From NCBI RefSeq assembly GCF_019279795.1, contig NC_056750.1:821677688-821741687 (forward strand): a stretch of DNA of 64,000 nucleotides, read 5' to 3'. Numbering within the stretch: the first letter of the stretch is position 1; each line of letters opens with the position of its first letter. Shown here in pieces: positions 10,311 to 21,975 of this stretch. Origin of the DNA: Protopterus annectens (lineage: Eukaryota > Chordata > Ceratodontiformes > Protopteridae). The notes under the pieces were generated by a model that worked only from the letters and a program-made list of their open reading frames with translations, was not told where the DNA came from and searched no databases. The translations under genes were made by a program, and so were the position numbers.

Positions 10311-11640
10311 TAATAATTGAAAACCAGGACCAGTGGGGAGTGAGGGTGTAGTGCTTTTAATTTTTAGTGCTGACTTATATAATTGCTTTAGTGAGCAAGT
10401 GCCAGGTAACTTAAGTGCAATGTGTTACAGGTAACTTAAATGCAAAAATGACAAACAGTAACTTTCTTTCAAGTGAAACAAGGAAATAAGTACAGTAAGC
10501 AATGCAGATATCACTAGTGATCCACAGAAGTGCTGAGAAGCGTATTAGGTGGAATTAGCGTTCCAGGGAAATAACAAGCAAACAAACAACAAGCATATAA
10601 ACAAAGCTAGATTCAGCAGGCCTGGATCTAGTCTATGCTACAGCAAACAAGGTGTACCAATTTCAGTAAGATACAGTTCAAATATTTAGGCACTATAAAC
10701 CGTTAACCAGAAATTCCCAGCTCAGAAGGGCAGAGTCCAGCCTCTTCTCCCACAAGAGTGCAGACCACAAACCTTCTTAATGTAAAATAACTGGCCTGAA
10801 GCCCAAGTGCTTAAACCAGAACTAATACACTTTAAGAATAACAGACACTGGGCTATCAATCCGCAGTTCCCAACTTAGAAGGATGAAAGCTACCTGTCCT
10901 GCCACCGCAGTGCATGCCACAAACCTTCCTAATGTAAAACAACTGGTCTGAAGCCCAAGTGCTTAATCCAAAAGACTTAGAATGATAGCTACACTTTAAT
11001 CAAGTTACTACCAAGCAGTAATAAATACAATTGAATACTTTAGAGAATGCCTGGATTAGTGCTCAAGTTACACAAACAAAGCTACATCCAGCAGGCCCGA
11101 ATCCAGTCTATGCCACAGCAAACAAGGCGCACCAACTTCAGTAAGAAGCAGTTCAGATATGCATGCACTATAAGCCTTTAACCAGAAATTCCCAGCTCAG
11201 AAGGGTAGAGTCCAGCCTCTCCTCCCACAAGAGTGCAGACCACAAACCCTCTTAATGTAAAATGACCGGCCTGAAAGCCCAAGTGCTTAAACCAGAATTA
11301 ATACACTTTTAGAATAACAGACACTGAGCCCTCAATCAGCAGTTCCCAACCTAGAAGGATGTAAGCTGCCTGTTCTGCCACTACAGTGCAGACCACAAAC
11401 CCTCTCAGTGCAAAACAACTGGTCCGAAGCCCAAGTGTTTAAACCAAAAGGCTTAGAGTGAGTTACACCAAGCAGTAATAAATACAATTGAGTACTTTTA
11501 AGATGATGCAAAAGTAAAAACAAAGTAGGTAGAAACACAAGTACAGTAAAAGCAGATGAATTTTTTTTTTTTTTCTGAACAAGTGCTGAGATCAAAGAAA
11601 CAGATTTGAATGCTGAAACTAGAAAACTGGCTAGTTATAA
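10311..11640 (-). repeat. Tandem ~480-bp units upstream of CR1 ORF1 (possible 5' UTR monomers)
   Basis: A block starting 'aacaaagctagattcagcaggcc' near 10595 recurs 480 bp later near 11075 with high similarity over several hundred bp. Each unit has two half-units: 'cagaaattcccagctcagaagg...agtgcagaccacaaacc' and 'cgcagttcccaac..agaagga...cagtgcatgccacaaacc', each ending 'gaagcccaagtgctta'. They lie immediately upstream of CR1 ORF1 on the minus strand. LINE promoter monomers (as in mouse L1) are a possible analogy, but function is inference only. Confidence 0.6.
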
Positions 11641-12150
11641 GAAAAAAAAACTAAGCTTTAAAGAAAAACTATGCAGAGAGGGTGATAACAACTTGCAATG
11701 TTACTGTGTGAAGCTGTAGTTCAGTAAATGTCATAAGAATATTACAAAATGCCTGAAAAAGAGGAGGAAAGATCTGAGAAGGGCAATTGCAAATTGACTG
11801 AAGTGGCAGAAGAAAATTAGAACATTTCTGAAACAGAAGAAGAAAAGATGGGACAAGGGCAAGGGAAGGACAGCTGCAGAGAGACTGAAAGGTGATAAAT
11901 AAATTACACAATCCCTGAAACAGAGGAAGAAATTATTGGGCAAGTGTAGAGGACTGACAGTTGCAGAAGAATTGCCTCCTACATTTGTATGGATTTAATA
12001 GACTAGAGGTTTCTTTCCATCTTCATCATTAATCATTTGTATTATCCAATGTTTAAAATTACATGACTCCCTAGAGCAATTTTCCTTCTTTATAAGGGAG
12101 ACACAGGGCCCTCCCCAAAAGGCCTTACTCCAGATGTAATTTACGCTTGT
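11640..12150. repeat. Degenerate ~80-bp purine-rich repeats, then plain DNA
   Basis: Three imperfect copies of a unit of the form 'ctgaaacagaggaagaaa...gggcaag...gacagttgcagaga' lie at about 11750-11965. The rest, to 12150, shows no recognisable gene or element. Confidence 0.5.
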
Positions 12151-12152
12151 TG

Positions 12153-12524
12153 GAATAAGGCGATATTAACAGGTCCCTATCAGCTGATAGGGTTTTCAGA
12201 AACTTGAAATTCTTATGGTCGAGACCATATGATCGAGTTTTTGAAAACTCAAAGCTTTTGAATAGATAATATAATACAGTGCAGAGTGGGAAATTTACTC
12301 TTTTCCTGATGGTAGTGCAATCTTGGAGTTGGTGTATATAATTTGCAGGGGGGGGGGGGCGCAGGGAGTCTTGCCCACCTGCAAAAATGCAAAAAATGTA
12401 GATTTTAGTGTTTTGTTTTGCGTTTTTTTTTTTCTTGATGTTCAAGTTTTTGGAAACTCGATCCTATGGTCTCGACGGTATGAATTTCGAGTTTCTGAAA
12501 ACTCGATCATCTGACAGAGACCCA
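12153..12524. mobile_element. Small TIR element (MITE-like, possibly hAT)
   Basis: About 370 bp with long imperfect terminal inverted repeats. The left arm begins ggtccctatcag and continues ggttttcagaaactt, then ggtcgagaccata. The right arm, read on the minus strand, begins gggtctctgtcag and continues cgagttttcagaaactcg, then cgtcgagaccata. The arms cover about 80 bp each. The flanks carry a 9-bp direct repeat ATATTAACA, immediately left of 12153 and right of 12524. An 8-9 bp duplication fits a non-autonomous hAT-type element. The middle holds G11 and T-rich runs and no transposase. Confidence 0.68.
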
Positions 12525-12607
12525 TATTAACAAATAAAATAAACCTCAGCTGTTGTCAAAAAGCAAAGCCAAGGAAAGCAAAAGGATTTGAAGTTTACGA
12601 TATGGCA

Positions 12608-12815
12608 TAGTTTAAATGAATGATTTCTTACTTCTACAATACGGCTTCCAGTTACGACTTAGTTTAAATGAATGATTTCTTACTTCTACAATACGGCTTC
12701 CAGTTACGACTTAGTTTAAATGAATGATTTCTTACTTCTACAATACGGCTTCCAGTTACGACTTAGTTTAAATGAATGATTTCTTACTTCTACAATACGG
12801 CTTCCAGTTAAGACT
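12608..12815. repeat. 52-bp tandem repeat, 4 copies
   Basis: Four near-identical 52-bp units beginning tagtttaaatgaatgatttc follow one another without gaps. The last ends with a one-base change (ttaagact). Near identity suggests recent amplification. It ends about 200 bp upstream of the first candidate exon. Confidence 0.93.
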
Positions 12816-13020
12816 ACCATATAGGTATCCGAAATGACAAGCTGTTATATAACTCAGGCAAGGATATATTGTATTCATTTCTTCTATTCTACATTCTGTC
12901 TTCCCTGACCTTAGTCTTGGATAAATCAAAACTCAAATGGTGACTCAGAAAAAAATGAAGAAAAAGAAGTCAGATTAAAATAATAAATAGTTTTTGAGTT
13001 TTCTTTAATGTTTTTTATAG

Positions 13021-13124
13021 GAGCTAGACAGTAGAGAGAATGTCTGGAGTGGCAGATGAAACAGCCGGAGACCTTCCAGTACAAGATGTGGGTTTGAGAC
13101 CCAGTGTGATTAATGCCATTCAAG
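13021..13124 (+). CDS. RPGRIP1 or RPGRIP1L: First coding exon, RPGRIP1/RPGRIP1L-like ciliary protein
   Basis: Candidate host-gene exon. An acceptor (pyrimidine-rich run ending ttttttatag) precedes 13021 and a strong donor (caag/gtaagg) follows 13124. The ATG at 13040-13042 opens 28 codons plus one base (phase 1), beginning MSGVADETAGDLPVQDVG; 13021-13039 would be 5' UTR. From family knowledge, RPGRIP1L starts MSGxxDETAGDLPVxDxG, and RPGRIP1 has the related GDLPVRD near its start. These proteins scaffold the ciliary transition zone with RPGR and NPHP4; the N-terminus leads into a coiled coil. The peptide length before the splice junction also fits my recollection of RPGRIP1L. Upstream non-coding exons are not identified. 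I cannot decide between the two paralogues: the start favours RPGRIP1L, while the next exon's PPFTKM favours RPGRIP1. A chance match is unlikely but not excluded. Confidence 0.66.
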
Positions 13125-13129
13125 GTAAG

Positions 13130-14215
13130 GTGAAATCCTTAATTAGCAGTTACATTTTATTAAAAACAACATGCACATCTTACTGTATTTTATTTATTGT
13201 TTAATAGTACCTGTGCTGTCTTTTGCATGTACTGCAACTGGAATAACTCTCATATAATTTAACAGTAAATGAGTTTATGTAAGTTGTGAAGTAATGTTTT
13301 TGTATTTGTTCCATGTTATTGGGATTATTATTCATTTATTATTTAACAGTGTTTCTGGTTTAAGATTTTTACATGCCACTTTTAGAAAAATTCATTACCT
13401 GTGAGTTACTATAATTAATCCTTCTTGTGTGTATTTATACAGTTACTGAGGAAACCAAATTAAAAAAAAAAGTTTGTTGTAATAATTTAAAAACAAGAAG
13501 CCTGATGGCTAAATGAATAAATATGCACATTTGAATATACAACTGTTTTCATTACCACATGTTTACTTTAATTGCTTTTTTAGTACAAGGGTAGGAATAT
13601 GTATTTAAAAAAAAAAGACTGATATTGAGAGGTTTGAATGACATTGATTTAAGGAACAGGAGAGCTACATTGTTCAAAGAGAGAGAGAGTTAGAGGTCTG
13701 AATGATATTGATTTAAGGAACAACAGTATTACATTGTTCAATGAAAATATTTTTGAACAATGAAGGTATTTATATATTACTAGTGACAGAGAAGACAATC
13801 ATAACTCTCGTTGCTTCCAGTGGTCCATACTGTCTGTGTAAGGAGGAGAAGGAGTTGGGGATGTTGTCATTTGGCACAATCCGCTATTGCTGGGACTTCT
13901 TTCTTTACTAAAACATGTATCACTGCTCAGCAGTTACATGACATTGTTTTGGCATCTATCTTTTGCACATGTGTGTAAGACACTCACGTATGCAGTGAGC
14001 ATTCTGTGGTACAACTGTGTTCTCTATTTGAATGGGAATGGGGCCAGAAATGCCATCCAAGGAGTCTGGAAGGGGAGCTTTATGAATTGTCTAACACTGC
14101 TGCAGCACCGTGTAATGCTACAGTCAGTCACATGGACACTTTTAGTAAGCTGCACTGTTAAAACTATTTTTGATTTATGATCACTTTCACAGAGCTGGGC
14201 AGAAAAAAGAGAGAG
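13130..14215. other. Intronic DNA, no gene recognised
   Basis: AT-rich sequence. A weak duplicated phrase 'gaatga(c/t)attgatttaaggaaca' occurs near 13640 and 13710. Open frames at 13887-14230 show no recognisable domain. Confidence 0.5.
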
Positions 14216-14217
14216 AA

Positions 14218-15238
14218 AGATGTGGTTCACTGGGGTAATGAAGGGGTATAACGATGTGGTTCACTCGGTTAATGAAGGGGTATAAAGATGTGGTTCCCTG
14301 GGTTAATGAAGGGGTATAAAGATGTGGTTCCCTGGGGTAATGAAGGGGTATAAAGATGTGGTTCACTCGGTTAATGAAGGGGTATAAAGATGTGGTTCCC
14401 TGGGTTAATGAAGGGGTATAAAGATGTGGTTCCCTGGGTTAATGAAGGGGTATAAAGATGTGGTTCCCTGGGTTAATGAAGGGGTATAAAGATGTGGTTC
14501 ACTCGGTTAATGAAGGGGTATAAAGATGTGGTTCCCTGGGTTAATGAAGGGGTATAAAGATGTGGTTCCCTGGGTTAATGAAGGGGTATAAAGATGTGGT
14601 TCACTGGGTTAATGAAGGGGTATAAAGATGTGGTTCCCTGGGTTAATGAAGGGGTATAAAGATGTGGTTCACTGGGTTAATGAAGGGGTATAAAGATGTG
14701 GTTCCCTGGGTTAATGAAGGGGTATAAAGATGTGGTTCCCTGGGTTAATGAAGGGGTATAAAGATGTGGTTCCCTGGGTTAATGAAGGGGTATAAAGATG
14801 TGGTTCCCTGGGTTAATGAAGGGGTATAAAGATGTGGTTCACTGGGTTAATGAAGGGGTATAAAGATGTGGTTCACTGGGTTAATGAAGGGGTATAAAGA
14901 TGTGGTTCACTGGGTTAATGAAGGGGTATAAAGATGTGGTTCACTCGGTTAATGAAGGGGTACAAAGATGTGGTTCCCTGGGTTAATGAAGGGGTATAAA
15001 GATGTGGTTCCCTGGGTTAATGAAGGGGTATAAAGATGTGGTTCCCTGGGTTAATGAAGGGGTATAAAGATGTGGTTCACTCGGTTAATGAAGGGGTATA
15101 AAGATGTGGTTCACTGGGTTAATGAAGGGGTATAAAGATGTGGTTCCCTGGGTTAATGAAGGGGTATAAAGATGTGGTTCCCTGGGTTAATGAAGGGGTA
15201 TAAAGATGTGGTTGACTGGGTTAATGAAGGGGTATATG
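14218..15238. repeat. 34-bp minisatellite, about 30 copies
   Basis: The unit is about gatgtggttccctgggttaa followed by tgaaggggtataaa; successive gatgtgg starts are 34 bp apart. Three sub-variants alternate (ttccctggg, ttcactcgg, ttcactggg), giving a readable variant string along the array. Length and homogeneity suggest a polymorphic VNTR. Confidence 0.95.
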
Positions 15239-15762
15239 TAAGTGTAATAAGCATGGATTTACAAATCTAAGAAAAAATAAAGGCAGATATAAAATAAGTC
15301 ACAACACCCATTTTAGAGATAGAAAATAGGTATAAAAAGTGTAGAGATGTGTAAGTTAATGAGCTGTTTCCTGTACCTATTTTACAGGGTTTCATTTCTT
15401 CTGCTTCATTTGCCTACTGTGTGACATTGAGCAAGTCACTTAATCAGACAGAGCTCTCATGTCACCCCTGAAAAGTTGAATTTGTGCAATGGGCTTACCT
15501 AAGTTCATAAGTTCATTGGAGGTTACTAGGCTAATCACCCTAGGGTCTTTATAAGCCTAGCCGTGTAATAACCCAAGTACCCTTATTGACCATATTTAGA
15601 TGGTCATTGTTAGCAGAGTGATTCAGTGATCAGCACTGACTGCCCCTCTCCATGAGGGATATAGGTGCCATGCCCAAAATGAATTTATGGTCACCCATCC
15701 AGTTGTCAAGGTTGTGCTTGAAAAGAGTCATTGAGGAGCTCTGCTTCACATGAAGTGGGAGC

Positions 15763-17365
15763 TTATTCCATTGGAGCGGTAATCCCTGGAAGATATAATT
15801 GTCTCTCTAGCATGTTCTTGTTCCATTTGATTTGCAGATAAGCAGCATTTCCATAAGGGCAGGGTCTAAGCTTGCTCTGTAGGCCAGGCAGAGGTCGCCT
15901 CTCAGCATTCTGTATGATACGGAGTACAGTGACAACTTTCAGTCTTTCCACGTATGTCATGTTTTGGAGGTTCTGGATTTACTTCGTTAGAAACCTCTGT
16001 GGTCTGTCCAGTTGCAGTAGGTGTCTGGTGAGGTACATACAGAAGGGAGCATTGCACTCAATTAGTGGTCTGATAAGGGTCAAGTACAGTGGAACTATAA
16101 CCTCCCTGGTCTTGGATACAGTGCCCTTATTTATGAGATGTGCAATGTAGAATGCTTTTCTTATGACTATGGACATATGGTGACCGAAGTTCCCAAGTCT
16201 CACACCACTGAGTTTGAGCTCAGTGAGGTGCTGTCTATATCATAACTAGCAGGGGCTACTTCTTTGCCAAAGGGGATAATGAGGCATATTTTTGCATTAA
16301 GTTTTAGTGTGTGAGTTTGGCACTAATCATTTGTCGGTGTCAGCCCTTTCTGTAATATAAGCAGCAAACAAATCCAAGCCTTTCTGTATTATGTTAACAT
16401 TGTTGGGGGACTGTATGACTGCGCCCAGTTTACAGTCATTTGCAAACTTAGTGAGCTACAGGCCATCTACCTTTGCCTAGACTTCGGAGAAATAGATTCC
16501 AAACAGTAGAGGGCTCAACACAGATCTTTGTGGTACCCCACTGGTAACTAGTCTACTGGTGGAGGTAGACTCTCCAACTTTGACAGTGTGAATTCTGTCG
16601 GTGAGCCAGTTTGCTAATCATCTATTAATGCATGGGTTAATTCCAAGCTGAGACAGTTTCTCTGTGATACCTGAATGGGGAATTGTGTCAAAGGCCTTGG
16701 CTAAATCAAAATCGGTGGTATGTACTGTTCTGCCCTCATCCTGGGCTTTGGTGACATTCTCAAAGAAGTTCACTAGGTTTAATAAGCAAGATCTACTCTT
16801 GACAAAACCAAACTGCATCAAGGCAAGGGTTTGAAGGTTACCTGTATCTTTGTGGATAAGGTTCCTGATGATTCTTTCCATGGCCTTGCAGATAAGGCTG
16901 GTTAGGCTTATGGGTTGATAGTTTCCAGGGTCAGATGATGGACTGAATTTGTGCAAGATGATTACTGTTGCTGTTCTCCACTCTGCTGGGACAAAGCCAG
17001 TTCTCAGTCTATGATTAAAAAGAATGCCGAGTGGTTCCACTAGGTCTTGCTTTAGATTGTGTAGTAAGCAGCCTGGGATGTTATCTGGTCCCATACCGGC
17101 TGTGTATTTGGCCTTGGAGAATGCTTGGTTGACCTGTTCTTTGGAGATACTTGGTAGAGGAATGGTGTCAGGAATGCCTTGGAGTATACGGTTGGGACAG
17201 GGGGGTGAAGTTATTGCCAAATATGTTGGCTATCAGGTTGGCAATTTCCTCAGGTTCAGTGTGAGTGGTACCATCCACTATAAGTTCAGCATATAGCTGG
17301 GCATTCCCTTTTAGGTTTTGGATGCAGCTAAAGAATGCCTTATGATCATCTTTAGCTGGGTTCCC
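15763..17365 (-). pseudogene. CR1 ORF2 reverse transcriptase fragments (copy C)
   Basis: Below the insertion, DDHKAFFSCIQNLKGNAQ (17340-17290) resumes ORF2. RT blocks follow: EWRTATVIILHK, NYQPISLTSLICKAMERII and TTDFDLAKAFDTIPH (17220-16618), then GVPQ-like and FANDCKLGA near 16450-16415, where FADD has become FAND. C-terminal blocks QLDRPQRFLTK (16010-15980) and the TYVERLKVVTVL region follow. Frame changes are frequent; no protein is possible. Confidence 0.82.
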
Positions 17366-17367
17366 TA

Positions 17368-17882
17368 TGTTAGACCGACATCTCGGAAGACTGACACTCA
17401 AAACACAGATGCCAGAAGAACGAAACCTCAAAAACATGAAAGTTCACATGCCCAACACACCACAATCCCAACACTTAACAAAACAAAAAGTTCACTGTTC
17501 CGCACAACACAAGCACACCAACAACCTAAAAACATACACTACACCTTACACAAAACTATCTATGCACTAACCTTAACCCAAACCCTAACCCTAAGGTCCA
17601 TAACTATTGCACACTCACCTTACCCGCACCCTAACCTTAAGTCCCTCATTATCGCACACTTACTTTACCTGCACCCTAACCCTAAGTCCCTCACTATCGC
17701 ACACTAACCTTACCTGCACCCTAACCCTAAGTCCCTCACTATCGCACACTTACCGGGTCGCGCTCACAAGTTACCCCTTTCAGTGTTTTTGCTGTTGGGA
17801 TTACAACTTGTCGGTCATCTGTTTCATCGTTCTTCTGGCATCGGTGTTTTGAGTGTCGATCTTCCGTGCTGTCGGTCTAACG
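17368..17882. mobile_element. 515-bp TIR element with telomere-like internal repeats
   Basis: Terminal inverted repeats of about 55 bp: the left end reads tgttagaccgacatc and the right end, on the minus strand, cgttagaccgacagc. Both continue with cggaaga, then gacactcaaaacac, then gatgccagaagaacg. It is flanked by TA on both sides (17366-17367 and 17883-17884), consistent with a TA duplication and hence Tc1/mariner-like mobilisation. It cleanly splits CR1 ORF2 between NPAKDD and its upstream coding. The core holds about four roughly 45-bp repeats built on caccctaaccctaagtccc. There is no transposase. Confidence 0.8.
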
Positions 17883-18760
17883 TAGGCAACCCCTTTAGCT
17901 AGGGTTGTTAACTTAGACTGATAGCTAGCCTTAGAGGACTTAACAATATATTTAATTTTTTTGCTAAACCTGTTGAGGGTATTCTTGCACTGTTCGTAGA
18001 TATCAGTTTCTTTCTTTTGCCGTATAGCTTATTGATACTTACAGTCCACCAAGGTGTCTTATTTTTTTGGGAAGACATGGTTTTGTTCCTGTTGAGTACA
18101 GCCAAGTCAATGCATTTGTTTAAGTAGCTGTATGGGGTATCTGTGTATTCTTCTACATAGGTATCCTTATTGGTTATGTTAGTAGGGCCTTTGAAACTTT
18201 TTATACCATCGCTTAGTAGACAATAGTTTGGTTTGGAGAAATTTTTCAATTTTTTTTTACTCCTGTGGGAGTATCAGGTTTGATCTTTACTTTAAGTGAG
18301 ACAAATTTATGGTCTGACCTTACCGGGGAGGCAACACACAGGGGGTACTGCAGTGACCCCCCCCATGTTGGTGAGTACCAGGTCCAGGACATTTGAGCCC
18401 CTTGTGAGGGTGCGGACCAACTGTTCCAGGACATTTGAATTAACAAAGTCCAGGAATCTCATAGTGATCATGTTTGTGTTCATGTAAGTTGTCCAACTGA
18501 TCTCCCATGACCAAGGTGCTTGGCTGTATACTGAGTGACTCTAGCAAGTCCAGGTAAGCAGTGTGCTTCTCCTGATTCACAGAAGGGGACCTGTAGCTAG
18601 TGATTATGTGGAGGGATATTTTACCTATAGTTAATTGGACCCAGAGCAGCTCAAGACAGTCGTACTGTTTCACCAGTCTCATGGTGTTTTGGGATATAAC
18701 AAAGATGGATACACCTCCACCTCTGGTTCTTTCATGCTCATTTTGGGGTCTGATTGTGTG
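17883..18760 (-). pseudogene. CR1 ORF2 endonuclease fragments (copy C)
   Basis: Pieces of the APE domain appear in several frames on the minus strand: SYRSPSVNQEKHTAYLDLL and VMGDQ near 18580-18500, VRSDHKFVSLKV near 18315-18280, then the linker NKTPWWTVSINKLYGKRKKL near 18080-18010. Multiple stops occur. The TIR element follows directly at 17882. Confidence 0.75.
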
Positions 18761-18980
18761 AAAGGGAATTTAGCCTTGTACAGCTGGGATGCTGTCAGTG
18801 GCCTTGAACCAAGTCTCAGTGACTGCACAAACATCAGCATCTTGCAAGGTGAGGAGCCCTTCCAGGGGTGCAGTTCACTGGTTAAGCTCCTCTCATTAAA
18901 GCTGCGTGACCGCGAGTTTGCCTTTGGTGGATTTCTTCATGTCAAAAGTTTTGCTGTTTGCACATTGTCTAAAAAAGGGA

Positions 18981-19875
18981 CTATGGGGGAGGCAAGCGTC
19001 TTTGCCAGTATCCAAATGCCTTGAGGAGACAGGTGAAGGCCATCGCTGGCCAAGCAGTGTAGACTGTCAACCATGTCTTCTCAGACAGACGGATACTAGA
19101 TCCCCATGGAATGACAGCAGAAGCCAAGCTGATTATTGAAATCAACCATTTTTGTCTGTATTGTGGCATCATCCCAAGTGAATGTAGAATGGTGCTTAGG
19201 GCTAGTGACATACCTGCCTGGGGCACATAATCTGAGAGATCAGTCATGTCTCTCTTTATATAGTGTAGAGAGGAAAGTTTCAAGTCATTCATACCAACAT
19301 GTACTATGGCAGAGTCATAATAGTACTTGCTGCTGACAGACCTGAGTGTGTGCATGATTTGATGTATCCTGGCATCTGACAGGCAGCTGACCATTACCTT
19401 CTCCTTGTTCAACCTGGTGAGGGAGACATCTGTGCGTCTCACTATTGAGTTGCCTATGACAAGAACATTATGTTTTGAGGTATTTTGCCTTAGGGGCTTA
19501 ATTGTTGAGACACTGGTATGTGTGTTATGTGTAGTGCTGGATTCTGTTCGTGTACCAGTATGTGTATGTTGTTTGCACTTGGAAGGTCTTTTTTGGTAGG
19601 CTCCTAGTGAGTACCTCTGCATATATGGGTTTATATGTATCAACCTTATCTTGTGTGAGAGGGGAGCTGTGTATGCTGACAACCTGTTGTATTTCTTGTA
19701 TATTGTTATGTGAGAGGACGGATTCTAATTTCATGGTATAGTTACATCTCTCACATGCTGTGTTTGTTTGCTTTAGGAGCAAGTGGTTGTCAGTTTCCAT
19801 GAGGCAATTACATTGTCTCAGGATGTCCATGTCTGTCATGTTGGCTGGAGAAATGGTGGGAAACTGTCCATCCAT
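18981..19875 (-). pseudogene. CR1 ORF1 with SGNH-like esterase (copy C)
   Basis: The N-terminus (19875-19690) carries CNC and CERC cysteine pairs as in the first CR1 copy. After a frame change, a 233-codon frame (19682-18981) holds the esterase: VIGNSIVRRTDV, where the usual GDS is GNS but the Ser is kept; a HVGMNDLK block (GxND equivalent); and then a frame loss before the DxxH block. The family is the CR1 ORF1 esterase. The D-to-N change in block I and the frameshift argue that the enzyme is lost here. Confidence 0.78.
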
Positions 19876-20217
19876 TAAAGCAGGTATATATTGTAGTAAC
19901 TAGTGCGAACTGGCTAGATGGACTAGGGTTTGCTTGTGAGACTAACAAAGACGACTATTCTGTGGAGGGCCAAGGGTGGAAGACTGTGTCAGTGCCACAG
20001 AAAGTGCAGCAGAGTTGCTCGCTAGGTAGCAATGTACAGCTGCATTGTGCACAGAGAGGCAGTGGAGCTAAGGAGGGCTGTCTAGCAGATATCAAGGGAA
20101 AATTGTGTTTCTAAGTGTTTTTTTTTTTTATTTATTTAACATTTGTTTTAGCAGGATAATCCGACTGCGCAGCTAGTGTCCATTTTCAGCGGAATCCTAG
20201 GGAGAAAAGCTCCAAGA

Positions 20218-21975
20218 AGTTACAGTGTGAATACATGGTTATTAAAGAATAACAATTAGTAGGATGTGGTAATTACAGAATAACAATTAGTAGGATGTGG
20301 TAATTACAGAATAACAATTAGTAGGATGTGGTTATTAAAGAATAACAATTAGTAGAATGTGGTTATCAAGCAATAACAATTAGTAGCATGTGGTAATTAA
20401 ATAACAATTAGTAGGATGTGGTAATTACAGAATAACAATTAGTAGCATGTGGTTATCAAGCAATAACAATTAGTAGCATGTGGTAATTAAATAACAATTA
20501 GTAGGATGTGGTTATTAAGGAATAACAATTAATAGGATGTGGTAATTACAGAATAACAATTAGTAGAATGTGGTTATCAAGCAATAACAATTAGTAGCAT
20601 GTGGTAATTAAATAACAATTAGTAGGATGTGGTTATTAAGGAATAACAATTAGTAGGATGTGGTAATTACAGAATAACAATTAGTAGAATGTGGTTATCA
20701 AGCAATAACAATTAGTAGCATGTGGTAATTAAATAACAATTAGTAGGATGTGGTTATTAAGGAATAACAATTAGTAGGATGTGGTAATTAAATAACAATT
20801 AGTAGGATGTGGTTATTAAAGAATAACAATTAGTAGGATGTGGTAATTAAACAATTAGTAGGATGTGGTAATTAAAGAATAACAATTAGTAGGATGTGGT
20901 AATTAAAGAATAACAGTTAGTAGGATGTGGTTATTAAGGAATAACAATTAGTAGGATGTGGTAATTAAAGAATAACAATTAGTAGGATGTGGTAATTAAA
21001 GAATAACAGTTAGTAGGATGTGGTTATTAAGGAATAACAATTAGTAGGATGGGGTAATTAAACAATTAGTAGGATGTGGTAATTAAATAATAACAATTAG
21101 TAGGATGTGGCAATTAAAGAATAACAATTAGTAGGATGTGGTAATTAAAGAATAACAGTTAGTAGGATGTGGTTATTAAGGAATAACAATTAGTAGGATG
21201 TGGTAATTAAACAATTAGTAGGATGTGGTAATTAAAGAATAACAATTAGTAGGATGTGGCAATTAAAGAATAACAATTAGTAAGATGTGGTAATTAAAGA
21301 ATAACAATTAGCAGGATGTGGTTATTAAGGAATAACAATTAGTAGGATGTGGCAATTAAAGAATAACAATTAGTAGGATGTGGTTAAGGAATAACAATTA
21401 GTAGGATGTGGTAATTAAACAATTAGTAGGATGTGGTAATTAAAGAACAATTAGTAGGATGTGGCAATTAAAGAATAACAATTAGTAGGATGTGGTAATT
21501 AAAGAATAACAATTAGTAGGATGTGGTTAAGGAATAACAATTAGTAGGATGTGGTAATTAAATAATAACAATTAGGATGTGGTTATTAAGGAATAACAAT
21601 TAGTAGGATGTGGTAATTACAGAACAATTAGGATGTGGTTATTAAGGAATAACAATTAGGATGTAGAAATTAAATTAGTAGGATGTAGTAATTAAACAAC
21701 AATTAGTAGGATGTGGTAATTACAGAACAATTAGTAGGATGTGGTAATTAAAGAATAACAATTAGGATGTGGTTATTAAAAAATAACAATTAGTAGGATG
21801 TGGTTATTAAGGAATAACAATTAGTAGGATGTGGTAATTAAAGAATAACAATTAGTAGGATGTGGTAATTAAAGAATAACAATTAGGATGTGGTTATTAA
21901 GGAATAACAATTAGGATGTGGTTATTAAGGAATAACAATTAGGATGTAGTAATTAAAGAATAACAATTAGTACGA
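20218..21975. repeat. ~20-31-bp AT-rich minisatellite, ~1.75 kb
   Basis: Dozens of variants of aataacaattagtaggatg followed by tggtaattaaag or tggttattaagg. Unit length shifts between about 20 and 31 bp because the spacer is variably deleted. It lies inside the 3' region of an L2-like LINE; the other L2 copy lacks it, so it arose after or during this insertion. Confidence 0.92.

Larger units (their letters stand above)
15505..19990 (-). mobile_element. CR1 LINE (copy C), interrupted by a TIR element
   Basis: Same family as the copy at 3181, minus strand. It comprises ORF1 (19875-18981), an endonuclease and linker (about 18760-17908), a 515-bp insertion (17368-17882), the RT (17437-15763) and a 3' UTR. 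The 3' end near 15505-15560 carries the family signature (in plus orientation, ctaatcaccctagggtctttataagcctagcc, read here as two adjoining pieces). Stops and frameshifts are scattered throughout. The RT catalytic box is FAND in place of FADD, so this copy is also inactive. Confidence 0.88.

Noticed and set aside
12597..15240. Direct repeats as a CRISPR array
   Set aside because: Units are contiguous tandem repeats without unique spacers, in eukaryotic DNA with no cas genes.
17577..17750. True interstitial telomere from chromosome fusion
   Set aside because: The CCCTAA-like strings are part of a ~45-bp repeat inside a TIR element, not a run of pure telomeric hexamers.
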